The translations under genes were made by a program, and so were the position numbers. Below are positions 26,016-35,771 of a stretch of DNA of 64,000 bases, one piece after another. Position 1 is the first letter of the stretch; each line of letters opens with the position of its first letter. The notes below the pieces were generated by a model. That model had not been told where the DNA came from and searched no databases. It was given only the letters and a program-made list of their open reading frames with translations. Origin of the DNA: Aquabacter sp965279295. GTDB lineage: Bacteria; Pseudomonadota; Alphaproteobacteria; Rhizobiales; Xanthobacteraceae. The stretch is from assembly GCA_965279295.1 (NCBI GenBank), contig CBDIHQ010000007.1; one strand, 5' to 3'.

Positions 26016-26528
26016 ATGCCAATGGGTTCCATGTCCTTTATTCCCGACACGCTGCTGGCCTTCCTCGCCGAACAGGGCATCGAGGCCACAACCCATTCGC
26101 ATCCCCCGCTTCACACCGTTGCGGAATCACGCGAATTGCGTGGCGCTATTCCCGGTGCGCACACTAAGAACCTGTTTCTGCGGGATTCCAAAAAGACGTA
26201 CTTCCTCGTCACAATTGAGGAAGACACGCCGGTAGATCTCAAAGCATTGCGAGCCAAGATCGGCGCGCGCGGTGGCCTATCGTTCGGCTCTCCTGAAGCA
26301 CTTTATGAGAAACTCGGCGTATTGCCTGGAGCGGTTACGCTCCTTGCGGCGGCGAATGACCCGCACCAACATGTCGTCATCGCCATCGACGAGGCGCTTC
26401 TGAAGGCGCCTTTCGTCAATTGCCACCCGCTCACCAATGAGAAAACCACCACCCTGACGCCGGAGGCGCTGCTCCGTTTTCTCGACGTCACAGGTCATAA
26501 ACCCCTGTTGATCTGCCTCGACGAATAG
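26016..26528 (+). CDS. Prolyl-tRNA editing (YbaK/ProX-type) deacylase domain protein
   Basis: A free-standing editing-domain protein of up to 170 residues. HSHPPLHTVAESRELRGAIPGAHTKNLFLRDSKKTYFLVT is split in my reading into HTVAES, a loop, and HTKNLFLRD, whose lysine is the catalytic residue of ProXp-ala; the C-terminal DEALLKAPFVNCHPLTNEKT fits the same family. Such enzymes hydrolyse alanine mischarged on tRNA-Pro. In-frame ATGs at 26016, 26022 and 26031 are all possible; the conserved part starts at the last one. Confidence 0.85.
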   Translation: MPMGSMSFIPDTLLAFLAEQGIEATTHSHPPLHTVAESRELRGAIPGAHTKNLFLRDSKKTYFLVTIEEDTPVDLKALRAKIGARGGLSFGSPEALYEKLGVLPGAVTLLAAANDPHQHVVIAIDEALLKAPFVNCHPLTNEKTTTLTPEALLRFLDVTGHKPLLICLDE

Positions 26529-26582
26529 GTAGATCGACACGCACGTCGATGGCTTGAAGCGGTTGAAGGTCTACTCTGCCTT

Positions 26583-27767
26583 TTAGACCGCCTTCTCATG
26601 AGCCAGCCGATGCTCCTCGACCGCCTCGGTGATGCGCCGGCGCACCGGCCAGGTGACGAAGCCCACTGCCATCACCAAGCAGATGCCGCCGGCGATGCCC
26701 CACATGCGGGCATAGGCCTCCGCCGGATCGAGATGGGGTATCGGCTCCTGCACCACGATCAGCAGGAAGGCGATGCTGGCCTGGACGCCGGTATAAGCGA
26801 TGATGCTTCCGCCGTGGCAGACCTGGGTGAAGATCAGCAGCCCGGCTATGAGGAACAGCAACCAGGGCAGGAAGCCGAGGCCCGGCAGCAGCGCCACGCC
26901 GATGAGGCCGAGGGCGGCGCCGATGGCGCAGCCGATGCAGCGGTTGAGCGACTTCCAGCCGATCCCCTCGCGCGCGGCGCTCACCACGATGAAGGCGGTG
27001 ATCGGCGTCTGGCTCTGGCCCGGCAGGTTGAAGGTGGTCCAGATCACCGGCACCAGGGTCACGGCGATGCCCACCGTCAGGGCATGGCCGATGAACACCG
27101 GGTCCACCGGGCCGATCAGCGGCTTCGGCGGCTTGTTCGATGGCTGGCGGCGCGAGGTGATGTGATCCACCAGCATGGCGACGGCAACGCCCACCAGAAC
27201 CTCGGCGCCGCGCATTAGAATGGTGGTTATGACAGGCTCGGTGGAGGACATGGCGTGATAGGTCATGAGGGGAACCGTGAAGCCCACCATGACGAAGGCG
27301 TAGCTGTAGCGGCTGACCGCCTGGGCATAGACCGCGAATGCGCTGACGAGGCCGGTCGCCACATAGACCAGCGGGGCGTATTTCCCGTCAAGCATGATGG
27401 CGTAGGAGAGCAGCCCGCCCAGCGCCGTGCCGGCGATGCGCTCCACCCCGCGCCGCAGCGTCGCGCTTTTGTCGTTCTGGAACACCCGAAGCACGCTGAT
27501 GGCGGCCCACACCGGCATCTCAAGCCCGAGCGCGTGGGAAATCAGGATGGCGACCACGATGCCGAAGGTCACGCGGGCCGCCGCAAGCGCCCGTTCGCCC
27601 CGGATGCTGAAAACCTTCAGGTCCGCCCAGATCGAGGTTTCATAGCGTTCCACCGCCTGGAGCGGGCCCTCCAGGAGATCGGCGGCCCCTTCGAGCGCGG
27701 CCTCCTCAAGCTCCTCAAGGCTTTCGCCCCTAACCTTGCCCTGGCCGGCCCCCGCCTTCGACCCCAT
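26583..27767 (-). CDS. FUSC family inner-membrane protein
   Basis: A 394-residue protein of the fusaric-acid-resistance/YccS-like group. A cytoplasmic N-terminus rich in Glu is followed by two blocks of hydrophobic helices (about 60-200 and 220-380), the second starting near IGHALTVGIAVTLVPV. The motif ITAFIVVSAAREGIGWKSLNRCIGCAIGAALG is the FUSC repeat core, broken here by position for reading. Members act with membrane-fusion proteins as aromatic-acid efflux components, but no such partner is adjacent. It is divergent from poxB across 90 nt. Confidence 0.85.
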   Translation of the reverse strand: MGSKAGAGQGKVRGESLEELEEAALEGAADLLEGPLQAVERYETSIWADLKVFSIRGERALAAARVTFGIVVAILISHALGLEMPVWAAISVLRVFQNDKSATLRRGVERIAGTALGGLLSYAIMLDGKYAPLVYVATGLVSAFAVYAQAVSRYSYAFVMVGFTVPLMTYHAMSSTEPVITTILMRGAEVLVGVAVAMLVDHITSRRQPSNKPPKPLIGPVDPVFIGHALTVGIAVTLVPVIWTTFNLPGQSQTPITAFIVVSAAREGIGWKSLNRCIGCAIGAALGLIGVALLPGLGFLPWLLFLIAGLLIFTQVCHGGSIIAYTGVQASIAFLLIVVQEPIPHLDPAEAYARMWGIAGGICLVMAVGFVTWPVRRRITEAVEEHRLAHEKAV

Positions 27768-27857
27768 GCCATAATTCCTTTCGCATCAAAGCGATGATGC
27801 CGCGCGCCGTGCTCTCATGCTATCGATTTACCGAAGACGCACGATGGGAGATGCGCG

Positions 27858-29585
27858 ATGGCTCCGAGGGTTGCAGACGTAATGGCACGCACGCTGGCTT
27901 CGGCGGGCGTGGAGCGGGTCTGGGGCGTCGTCGGCGACAGCCTCAACGGCTTCACCGACGCGCTGCGCGCGACCCCCACGGTGAAGTGGATGCATGTGCG
28001 CCACGAGGAGGTGGCCGCCTTCGCCGCCGGTGCCGAGGCCCAGCTCACCGGCAAGCTCGCGGTGTGCGCCGGAAGCTGCGGTCCGGGCAATCTTCATCTC
28101 ATCAACGGCCTGTTCGACTGCCATCGGACTCGCACGCCGGTGCTCGCCATCGCCGCGCATATCCCGAGCCCGGAAATCGGCTCCGGCTATTTCCAGGAAA
28201 CCCACCCGGAAAACCTGTTCCGGGAGTGCTCCCATTATTGCGAGCTGGTCTCCAGCGTCGAGCAGATGCCGCGCGTGATGGAAATCGCCATGCGCACGGC
28301 GATCCAGAAGCAGGGCGTCGCCGTTGTGGTGATACCCGGCGACGTGGCGCTGCGCGCGGCGGTGGGGCCGACCAGTGGAGCGTTCACGCCCATCGCCCTG
28401 CCCTCCATCGTTCCGCCCGATGCGGAAATCACCAAGCTCGCCGCCATGCTGGAGGGCGCGCAGCGCATCACCCTGCTGTGCGGCGCGGGCTGCGCCGGCG
28501 CCCATGACGAGGTGGTGGCGCTGGCGGAAGCCCTGAAGGCACCCATCGTCCACACCCTTCGCGGCAAGGAGCATGTGGAGTGGGAGAACCCTTATGATGT
28601 CGGCATGACCGGCTTCATCGGCTTCGCCTCCGGCTATCACGCCATGCGCGAGGCGGACCTGCTGCTGATGGTGGGCACCGATTTCCCCTATCGCCAATTC
28701 TATCCCACCGAGGCGCGGGTGGCGCAGATCGACATCCGGGCGGAGAATCTCGGCAAGCGCACGTCGCGGCTCGACCTTGGCCTGGTGGGGGATGTGAAGC
28801 TCACTGTGGCGGCGCTGCTGAAGCAGCTGAAGCCGCGTACAGACCGCCGCTTCCTCGACGCCACGCAGAAGCATTATGTCGAATCGCGCCGCGATCTCGA
28901 CGCGCTGGCGGTGGGCAAGAAGGGCGACAAGACGATCCACCCGCAATATCTCGCCAAGATCATCGACGAGGTGGCAGCGCAGGATGCCGTGTTCACCTGT
29001 GACGTCGGCGAGACCACGGTGTGGGCCGCGCGATATCTGCAAATGAACGGCCAGCGGTCACTGATCGGCTCGCTGATCCACGGCTCGATGGCCAATGCCC
29101 TGCCCCAGGCGCTCGGTGCCCAGGGGGCCTATCCCGGCCGCCAGATCATCTCCATGTCGGGAGATGGCGGATTCACAATGCTGATGGGCGATATCATCTC
29201 GCTGCGCCAGCTTGGCCTGCCGGTGAAGATCGTGGTGTTCAACAACGGCCTGCTCGGCTTCGTCGACATGGAAATGAAGGCGGCCGGCTTCCTCAACGTG
29301 GGCACCGACCTCCAGAACCCCGACTTCGCCGCCATGGCGAACGCGATCGGTATCCTCGGCATCCGGGTGGAGGACCCCAGCGACGTGAAGGGGGCATTGG
29401 AGCGCGCGTTCGCTCATGATGGTCCCGCGCTGGTGGATGTCGTGACCGATAAGATGGAACTGGTGATGCCGCCCGCCATTAAGGCGGAGCAGGCCATCGG
29501 CTTCTCTCTCTATGCCGCGCGCGCCATCATCAACGGGCGGGGCGACGAATTGCTGGAACTTGCGAAAAGCAATCTCTTCCGCTGA
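27858..29585 (+). CDS. poxB: Pyruvate dehydrogenase (quinone) / pyruvate oxidase-like, TPP-dependent
   Basis: A 575-residue thiamine-diphosphate enzyme of the PoxB group, which decarboxylates pyruvate to acetate and passes electrons to ubiquinone at the membrane. The N-terminal VGDSLNGFTDALR and HEEVAAFAAGAEAQLTGKLA with the catalytic glutamate, the central FAD domain (CGAGCAGAHDEVVALA), and the TPP motif SGDGGFTMLMGDIISL to FNNGLLGF are all present. Length matches E. coli PoxB (572). The C-terminal membrane-binding segment is not clear. It is 30 bases ahead of the AsmA-like gene. Confidence 0.9.
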   Translation: MAPRVADVMARTLASAGVERVWGVVGDSLNGFTDALRATPTVKWMHVRHEEVAAFAAGAEAQLTGKLAVCAGSCGPGNLHLINGLFDCHRTRTPVLAIAAHIPSPEIGSGYFQETHPENLFRECSHYCELVSSVEQMPRVMEIAMRTAIQKQGVAVVVIPGDVALRAAVGPTSGAFTPIALPSIVPPDAEITKLAAMLEGAQRITLLCGAGCAGAHDEVVALAEALKAPIVHTLRGKEHVEWENPYDVGMTGFIGFASGYHAMREADLLLMVGTDFPYRQFYPTEARVAQIDIRAENLGKRTSRLDLGLVGDVKLTVAALLKQLKPRTDRRFLDATQKHYVESRRDLDALAVGKKGDKTIHPQYLAKIIDEVAAQDAVFTCDVGETTVWAARYLQMNGQRSLIGSLIHGSMANALPQALGAQGAYPGRQIISMSGDGGFTMLMGDIISLRQLGLPVKIVVFNNGLLGFVDMEMKAAGFLNVGTDLQNPDFAAMANAIGILGIRVEDPSDVKGALERAFAHDGPALVDVVTDKMELVMPPAIKAEQAIGFSLYAARAIINGRGDELLELAKSNLFR

Positions 29586-29615
29586 TCACCGCCCGATCTC
29601 ACCGAAAGGATCGTA

Positions 29616-32147
29616 ATGCGCCGTTGGGCATTGATGGGGGCCGCCGGCGCATTGGGCGTGCTGGGTGTCGCGGTTGCGACATTCCTGGCGTTCGCGCTTC
29701 TGCCGCTCGGCGCGCCGCTGCGGCATCGCATCGCCGAGACCGCCCTCACCCATTATTGGGGCGAGCCCGTCACCGTGGAAGGCGCGGTGACGGTGCAGGT
29801 CTGGCCGAGGCCCGCGCTTCAGCTTGAGAATGTCACCTCGACCACGGACGGCAAAGCGCCGGTGCACATCGGCATGCTGCGGGTGCTGATCGCCGACTGG
29901 CACAGGCTGCCGTTCGAACCGGTGGTGTTCGCGCTCATGATCGAGCGCGGGCGGTTCGAGTTTCCCTTGGTCGGGACGGCCGATGCCGCGCCGGGGACGC
30001 TGCTCTCCTCCCCCGTCGCCTTGTTCTCCCTGCTGCCGCGCCTGCGGGTGGAGGATGTGGTCTTCAATTTCGCCGATGTTGAGGACGGCTGGGAATTCAC
30101 CTTCGAGGTGCAGAAGGTGTTCAGCCGGCTGCGCGACGGCGTTGAATATATGGACGCCACGGCGACGCTGAACGGCACGCCGGTGACCCTCGCCTTCCAG
30201 TTCGACCGGGAGCCACACATCTTGGTGCCTGGAACGCTGCCCTACGGCGCCGTCATGACGCTCGGGGCGGCGGGACTGACCAGCACGCTCAAGACCCGCT
30301 CCGCGACGCCCACGTTCGACGAAAACCTCTCAATGGCGCTGACGGTCCAGGCCACCTCCATCGCCGACCTGCTGGCGCTGGCGGGCATCGCCCGCTCGGT
30401 GGACGGTACCGCCAATTTGCGCGCGCAATTGTTCGCGCAGCCGGACGTGCTGGCGATGCGCGGACTTGCGCTCGACCTTGATTTCACCGACGGCAAGCGC
30501 GTTGCCGTGACCGGGGGCATCGCCGACCTCCAGCGAGCGACCGGGGTCGACCTCAACGTGGTGATGGACGTGGACCCGGCGGCCAAGCCGGCGGTCTCGC
30601 CGCGCGACATCACCATCACCCGGATTTCCGGCAACCTTCAGGACGGTCGTCGTGGCCTGATGCTGGCCGGCGCCACGGTGGCGACCAATGCGTTTTCGCA
30701 GAATCTGAAGGAGATCGGCCCGATCGAGGTGGCGGCGATCCGGCGCGACCAGAGCGGGCGCGTGGCGTTCTACGGCATCACCGTCCAGGCCGGACCGCTG
30801 GATAAGCCGGTGTTCCGCCTGAAGGGCAACGTGAAGGATGTGCTCGACCTCAGGGGCATCACCCTGTCGGGCGATTTCGACATTCCGCTCGACGATGTGC
30901 TCGCGGCGCCCGACGCCACCGGCCCGCTGCTCGGGCGCCTCGCCGGCTCGGCGACCTTATCGGATGCGAATGGCGACCTGGAGCTGGAGCGCCTGACGGC
31001 GGAACTCACGGGCGGCAAGATCATTTCTGGCACGGTCAATCTGGACCCGCGCCCGCCTGTCGCGGCCGGCGCGAAGGTTCCGGGCACCGTGATCGACCTC
31101 GACTTCACTGTGCCCAAAGTCTCGGCGCTCACGGCGGCGCTGGGTTCGAACTCTGCGTTCGATGGTCCGCTCAGCTTCGACGGCCAGATCACGCGGACCG
31201 ATGACAGCGTTGCCTCCCGCGGGCGGCTCACCATCGGCACGACACGGGTGGACGGCGACCTGCGCGCCGTGCTGCGCGACGAGCGGCCCTTCATCAGCGG
31301 CAAGCTCACCTCTCCGGTGATCCGTGTGGATGAACTCTCGCCCCTGCTCAACGGCACCCCGCCGCCGCGCCTCAAGATCGTCGGCGCGCAGGAGCCTGAG
31401 GGGGGCAGCCAACTGGACCTGGTCGGGTCCTCCGACCTCGACATCGAGATCACGGCGGACCGGATCGAGGGCGGGGGAAACTCCGGCAATGGACTGAGCG
31501 CGCGGCTGCGGCTCGACCATGGCAGCTTCCGCGCCGATCCGGTGAGCGTGAATTTCGGCGGCGGACACATCCGTGCCGCCGTCACCAGCCAGGACGGGTC
31601 CCGTCTCGCCGCCAAGGGCACCGGCGAGGGCTGGCCGCTGGGACCCATGTTCAAGGGCGCGGGCGGCATGCGCATCACCGGTACGGCGGGCCTTTCGTTC
31701 GACCTCTCGGTCAATCTCGATACCAAGGGCAACCTGCTCCAGACCCTGAACGGCAGCATCGTCGCGCGGGTGCGGAACGGCAGCCTGGGCACCGGGCTGC
31801 TCGACCTTGCCGGCCTCGGCCTGCTGGGCGGCCTGTTCAACCCCGCGGTGATGAAGGGCGAGAGCGTACTGCGCTGCGTGCGGGTGCCGCTGCGCTTCAG
31901 CGACGGGGTGGGCCGCACCGATCCGGCCATCGTCGCCGAGACCGAGAATATCGAGGCGGTGGCGCGCGGCACCCTCAACCTCGCGAGCAACAGCGTGAAC
32001 CTCATGGTTGTGCCGCGCCCCTTGAACGGGGGGCTCTGGTCGGTGGGCTATCCCTTCACCGTCAAGGGCCAGCTGGATGCCCCGAGCATCGCAGTGGTCT
32101 CCAGCGGCGACACCAACACACGCGGCATCGCGAAGTGCGCGGAGTAG
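29616..32147 (+). CDS. AsmA family protein
   Basis: An 843-residue envelope protein with an N-terminal membrane anchor (LMGAAGALGVLGVAVATFLAF) followed by LPLGAPLRHRIAETAL, the typical AsmA start, and a long beta-rich periplasmic region. The C-terminal repeat RTDPAIVAETENIEAV, GTLNLASNSVNLMVVPRP is the AsmA signature. AsmA-like proteins are bridge-shaped lipid carriers between inner and outer membranes, related to TamB which lies 4 kb away. It starts 30 bases after poxB and probably shares its transcript. Confidence 0.88.
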   Translation: MRRWALMGAAGALGVLGVAVATFLAFALLPLGAPLRHRIAETALTHYWGEPVTVEGAVTVQVWPRPALQLENVTSTTDGKAPVHIGMLRVLIADWHRLPFEPVVFALMIERGRFEFPLVGTADAAPGTLLSSPVALFSLLPRLRVEDVVFNFADVEDGWEFTFEVQKVFSRLRDGVEYMDATATLNGTPVTLAFQFDREPHILVPGTLPYGAVMTLGAAGLTSTLKTRSATPTFDENLSMALTVQATSIADLLALAGIARSVDGTANLRAQLFAQPDVLAMRGLALDLDFTDGKRVAVTGGIADLQRATGVDLNVVMDVDPAAKPAVSPRDITITRISGNLQDGRRGLMLAGATVATNAFSQNLKEIGPIEVAAIRRDQSGRVAFYGITVQAGPLDKPVFRLKGNVKDVLDLRGITLSGDFDIPLDDVLAAPDATGPLLGRLAGSATLSDANGDLELERLTAELTGGKIISGTVNLDPRPPVAAGAKVPGTVIDLDFTVPKVSALTAALGSNSAFDGPLSFDGQITRTDDSVASRGRLTIGTTRVDGDLRAVLRDERPFISGKLTSPVIRVDELSPLLNGTPPPRLKIVGAQEPEGGSQLDLVGSSDLDIEITADRIEGGGNSGNGLSARLRLDHGSFRADPVSVNFGGGHIRAAVTSQDGSRLAAKGTGEGWPLGPMFKGAGGMRITGTAGLSFDLSVNLDTKGNLLQTLNGSIVARVRNGSLGTGLLDLAGLGLLGGLFNPAVMKGESVLRCVRVPLRFSDGVGRTDPAIVAETENIEAVARGTLNLASNSVNLMVVPRPLNGGLWSVGYPFTVKGQLDAPSIAVVSSGDTNTRGIAKCAE

Positions 32148-32160
32148 GCTGAACGCAAAA

Positions 32161-32184
32161 GGGCGGGTCGTGACCGACCCGCCC
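32161..32184 (-). terminator. Terminator between the AsmA-like gene and the symporter gene
   Basis: A perfect 10-bp stem GGGCGGGTCG / CGACCCGCCC with a TGAC loop. Read on the minus strand it is followed by TTTTG, so it fits an intrinsic terminator for the symporter gene; it could also act on the converging transcript. Confidence 0.8.
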
Positions 32185-32207
32185 CCGCATAATCTCAGGA
32201 TGTTGTC

Positions 32208-33479
32208 TCACGCAGCGATGGGGATATCCTCATCTTCTTCGTCTTCGTCATAGCCCCGGTCCACGTCCTCGCCTTCCCACTTCGCGACCACGGTGGTGGC
32301 GATGCCGTTGCCGATGACGTTGGTGGCCGAGCGGCCCATGTCGAGGAACTGGTCGACGCCGAGCACCAGGAGCAGGCCGGCGGCGGGCAGATGGAACATA
32401 TCCAGCGTCGCCGCGACCACCACCAGCGAGCCGCGGGGCACCGCGCCCATGCCCTTGCTGGTGATCATCAGCGCGAGGAGCATGACGATCTGCTGGCCCC
32501 AGCTCATCTCGATCCCGTAGGCCTGCGCGATGAACAAGGTCGCGAAGGTGCAATACATCATCGAGCCGTCGAGATTGAACGAGTACCCGAGCGGCAAGAC
32601 GAACGAGACGATCTTCTCGCTCACCGGCACCCGTTCGAGCTGCCGCATCATCGAGGGATAGGCGGCCTCGCTCGACGCGGTGGTGAAGGCCACCACGAAC
32701 GGCGCGCGCACCAGCGACAGCACCCGCAGCGCGGTCTTGCCGAGAATGAGATAGCCCACTCCGAACATCGCCAGCCAGAGGATGACCAGGCTGAGATAGA
32801 ACGAGGCGATGTACTTGCCATAGGTGAGCAGGATGCCCGGCCCATGCTCGGTCACGATGGCGGCGATGGCGGAGAACACCGCGAACGGCGCCAGCGACAT
32901 CACATAGCCCGTCACCTTGAGGATGACGTGCGACCCCTCCTCGATCAGACCCACCAGAACCTTGGCCCGGTGCCCCACGGAGGCGGCGGCGAGACCGAAC
33001 AGGATCGAGAAGATGACGATCTGGAGCACTTCATTGTTCGCGAGCGCGCCCACCGCGCTGTTGGGGATCGCGTGCTTGATGAAGTCGTTGAGCGAGAACG
33101 AGCCGGTCTGGATGCCGGTCGCGGCGCCCGCGACAGGCAGCGGCATGTTCAGGCTGGCGCCGGGCTTGAGGATGTTCACCATGATCATGCCGATCAGCAG
33201 CGAACACAGCGACGCGCTGACGAACCACACCATCGCCTTGCCGCCGACGCGGCCGATGGTCTTCATGTCGCCCATATGGGCGACGCCGGCCACCAGCGAG
33301 GTGAACACGAGCGGGCCAATGATCATCTTCACCAGACGCAGGAAGATTTCGGTGATGAGGGAGATGTTGTCGGCGACCTCGGTCGCCCGCGCCGGGGTGA
33401 GGGTATTGTTCAGGATGTAGCCGATGACGACCCCGAGTATCAGCGCAATAACGATATACAGCGTGAGTTTGTGCTTCAC
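32208..33479 (-). CDS. Dicarboxylate/amino acid:cation symporter (DAACS family)
   Basis: A 423-residue inner-membrane carrier of the GltP/DctA family that imports C4-dicarboxylates or acidic amino acids with cations. The serine-rich hairpin TTASSEAAYPSMMRQLE, the substrate motif FNLDGSMMYCTFATLF and GMGAVPRGSLVV are diagnostic. The frame is open up to 33563, but the GTG at 33479 follows GGGGGAACAA and starts right at the first membrane helix (KHKLTLYIVIALILGV). An acidic C-terminal tail (DEDEEDEDIP) is unusual. It is divergent from tamA. Confidence 0.92.
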   Translation of the reverse strand: MKHKLTLYIVIALILGVVIGYILNNTLTPARATEVADNISLITEIFLRLVKMIIGPLVFTSLVAGVAHMGDMKTIGRVGGKAMVWFVSASLCSLLIGMIMVNILKPGASLNMPLPVAGAATGIQTGSFSLNDFIKHAIPNSAVGALANNEVLQIVIFSILFGLAAASVGHRAKVLVGLIEEGSHVILKVTGYVMSLAPFAVFSAIAAIVTEHGPGILLTYGKYIASFYLSLVILWLAMFGVGYLILGKTALRVLSLVRAPFVVAFTTASSEAAYPSMMRQLERVPVSEKIVSFVLPLGYSFNLDGSMMYCTFATLFIAQAYGIEMSWGQQIVMLLALMITSKGMGAVPRGSLVVVAATLDMFHLPAAGLLLVLGVDQFLDMGRSATNVIGNGIATTVVAKWEGEDVDRGYDEDEEDEDIPIAA

Positions 33480-33704
33480 TTGTTCCCCCGTCTCTCGGCC
33501 GGGGCGCAAACAGGCTCCCGACCCGACGGTTGTGAGGCGCCTCTGACGCCTGGCCCCCGCCATCGCGCCAGCCTTGCATCTTGTCAGAAATGTGTCGAGC
33601 GCCTGTTGTGGGCAAAGCCGCCCCCGAATGCGGAATAATCGGGCAGTCGCGGTTCTTACTGCGATACTTCTCAGCGGCTTAGCTTCAGTATTCCTTTAAC
33701 GACA

Positions 33705-35771
33705 ATGGCCTTACGGCATGGACGCGGGAGCGTGCGGCGGCTAATATCGGCGCCCAATCAGGCAGACGTTGCGGGCTCATCATTGGCCGGAGACACCCCT
33801 CGGCGCCCCGCGTCGTACACCTCTTTTTTTCAGTTTCCGCCACCCTTGCGCCTCGTCTGCGGCGGGTTTCTCGCGCTGGTCGGCGCGCTCGCCGTGACAC
33901 CGGCGCGGGCTGAAGATCCGACGTTTTTCGATCAGGCCATCGCCTGGCTCAATCCCAATGCCGCGAAATCCGAGGCCCCGGTGTCGGACGCGGTGCCCTA
34001 TGCCGTGACCTTCGACGTCACCGGCGACAGCGCGGTCCGCTCGGCCATTTCGGACGCATCGAACCTCGAATCACTGAAGCGCTCCCCGCCCGCCGGCGCG
34101 GCCGGGCTGGTGCGCCGGGCGCTCGCCGACCAGGACCGGATCGTCGCCGCCCTCTATTCCGAGGGCTATTACGGCGGCAACCTCACCATCACCATCGCCG
34201 GCCGCCTGCCCAACGCACCCGATGTCTTCAACGCCGTGGAGGCCGCCCGCGCGGCAGGTCCCGTGCCCGTGGTGGTGCAGGTGAACTCGGGGCCGCGCTT
34301 CAATTTCGGCACCGTGCGCGTGGTCGATACCGCAGGGCGTCCCCTGGCCGACCCGCCGACGCCTCGGCAGATGCGCGTCGTCGCCGGCGAGCCGGCCCGG
34401 GCCAATCTGGCGATCGACGCGGAAAATGTCATCGTCAGCCGGCTGCGCGATGCCGGGCATCCGTTCGCCAAGGTGGTGTCGAAGGATGTGGTGGCGGACC
34501 ACGCGACCAATACCCTCAACATCACGTTCCGCGTCGCGCCCGGCCCTATCGCCACCTTCGGCCCCTTCACCGTCAGCGGCACGCAGAGCCTGCCGCCCAA
34601 TTTTGTCGCGGACCGGATCGACATCCGCCCCGGCGAGCCGTTCTCCCCGCAGCGCCTCACCGATCTGCGCAAGCGCCTCGCGGGATACGAGATCATCGGC
34701 TCGGTGCGCTTCGTTGAGGCCGAGCGGCTGAATGTGCTCGGCCAATTGCCCATCGAAGTGCAGATCAGCGAGCGCAAGGAACATTACGTCGGCTTCTCCG
34801 CACTCTATTCCAACACCGACGGCTCCACCGCCAACGCCTTCTGGGGCTCGCGCAACCTGTTCGGCGGCGGCGAGACCCTGCGGATCGACGGCGGCGCCAC
34901 ATGGTTCGCGGAAAAGCCCGACGCCGTGCCCAACGCCGACCCGTTCGGCTACAATCTCTCCGCCACTTTCATGAAGCCCGGCATCTTCACCGCAAATGAG
35001 GATCTGGTCGCGAAAGCCGCCGTGCTGCGGGAAGTGACCAACGCCTATGTCCGGGAGGCCGTGACCTTCCTCGGCGGCGTGCGCCACCGCTTCAACGATG
35101 ATTTCAACATGCAGATCGGCGTCGACCTCGAGGCCTCCCAGGTGGAGACCTCCACCGGCACCGCCGATTATCCCATCGCCGGCGTGCCGATCGACGCCAA
35201 TTTCGACAATACGGATTCCCTGCTGGACGCCTCGCGCGGCATCCGCGCCGCCGCGACCATCGAGCCGTTCGCCTATTTCGGCGGTGCCGGCGCGGGGCCG
35301 GTGCTGATGAAGGGCTCGATCTCGACCTATCACGCGTTCGACGAGGACAAGCGTTTCATCCTCGCCGGCAAGGTGTCCGCCGGCTCGATCCTCGGCGCCG
35401 AGATGACCGCCCCCCCGCCGCAACGGCTGTTCTATGTGGGCGGCGGCGGCACGCTGCGCGGCTATGACTATCAGTCCGCCAGCCCGCGTAACGCCCAGGG
35501 CATCATCGTCGGCGGCCTCAGCTATTTCACCGGTTCGGTGGAGGCGCGCATCCGCATCACCGATACCATCGGCATCGTGCCGTTCTTCGACATGGGCGCG
35601 GCCTTCGCCTCGCAATACCCGGACTTTTCCAACCTTCAGTATTCCTACGGCATCGGCCTGCGCTACTACACGGCGATCGGCCCGCTGCGGATCGACCTCG
35701 CCTTCCCGATGGACCCGGCGGTGGCGGGCACCGATTACGGCATCTATGTCAGCCTGGGGCAGTCCTTCTGA
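33705..35771 (+). CDS. tamA: Translocation and assembly module outer-membrane protein TamA
   Basis: An Omp85-superfamily barrel of up to 688 residues that works with TamB in envelope assembly. The signal peptide core LRLVCGGFLALVGALAV with cleavage near ARA-ED is at residues 48-68, so the ATG at 33705 leaves a long extra N-terminus; a TTG at 33846 would begin at the signal itself. POTRA domains follow (for example FDVTGDSAVRSAISDASN and GPFTVSGTQSLPPNFV), then the 16-strand barrel with GGGGTLRGYDYQSASPRN and the final YGIYVSLGQSF. Its stop overlaps the tamB start by one base. Confidence 0.93.
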   Translation: MALRHGRGSVRRLISAPNQADVAGSSLAGDTPRRPASYTSFFQFPPPLRLVCGGFLALVGALAVTPARAEDPTFFDQAIAWLNPNAAKSEAPVSDAVPYAVTFDVTGDSAVRSAISDASNLESLKRSPPAGAAGLVRRALADQDRIVAALYSEGYYGGNLTITIAGRLPNAPDVFNAVEAARAAGPVPVVVQVNSGPRFNFGTVRVVDTAGRPLADPPTPRQMRVVAGEPARANLAIDAENVIVSRLRDAGHPFAKVVSKDVVADHATNTLNITFRVAPGPIATFGPFTVSGTQSLPPNFVADRIDIRPGEPFSPQRLTDLRKRLAGYEIIGSVRFVEAERLNVLGQLPIEVQISERKEHYVGFSALYSNTDGSTANAFWGSRNLFGGGETLRIDGGATWFAEKPDAVPNADPFGYNLSATFMKPGIFTANEDLVAKAAVLREVTNAYVREAVTFLGGVRHRFNDDFNMQIGVDLEASQVETSTGTADYPIAGVPIDANFDNTDSLLDASRGIRAAATIEPFAYFGGAGAGPVLMKGSISTYHAFDEDKRFILAGKVSAGSILGAEMTAPPPQRLFYVGGGGTLRGYDYQSASPRNAQGIIVGGLSYFTGSVEARIRITDTIGIVPFFDMGAAFASQYPDFSNLQYSYGIGLRYYTAIGPLRIDLAFPMDPAVAGTDYGIYVSLGQSF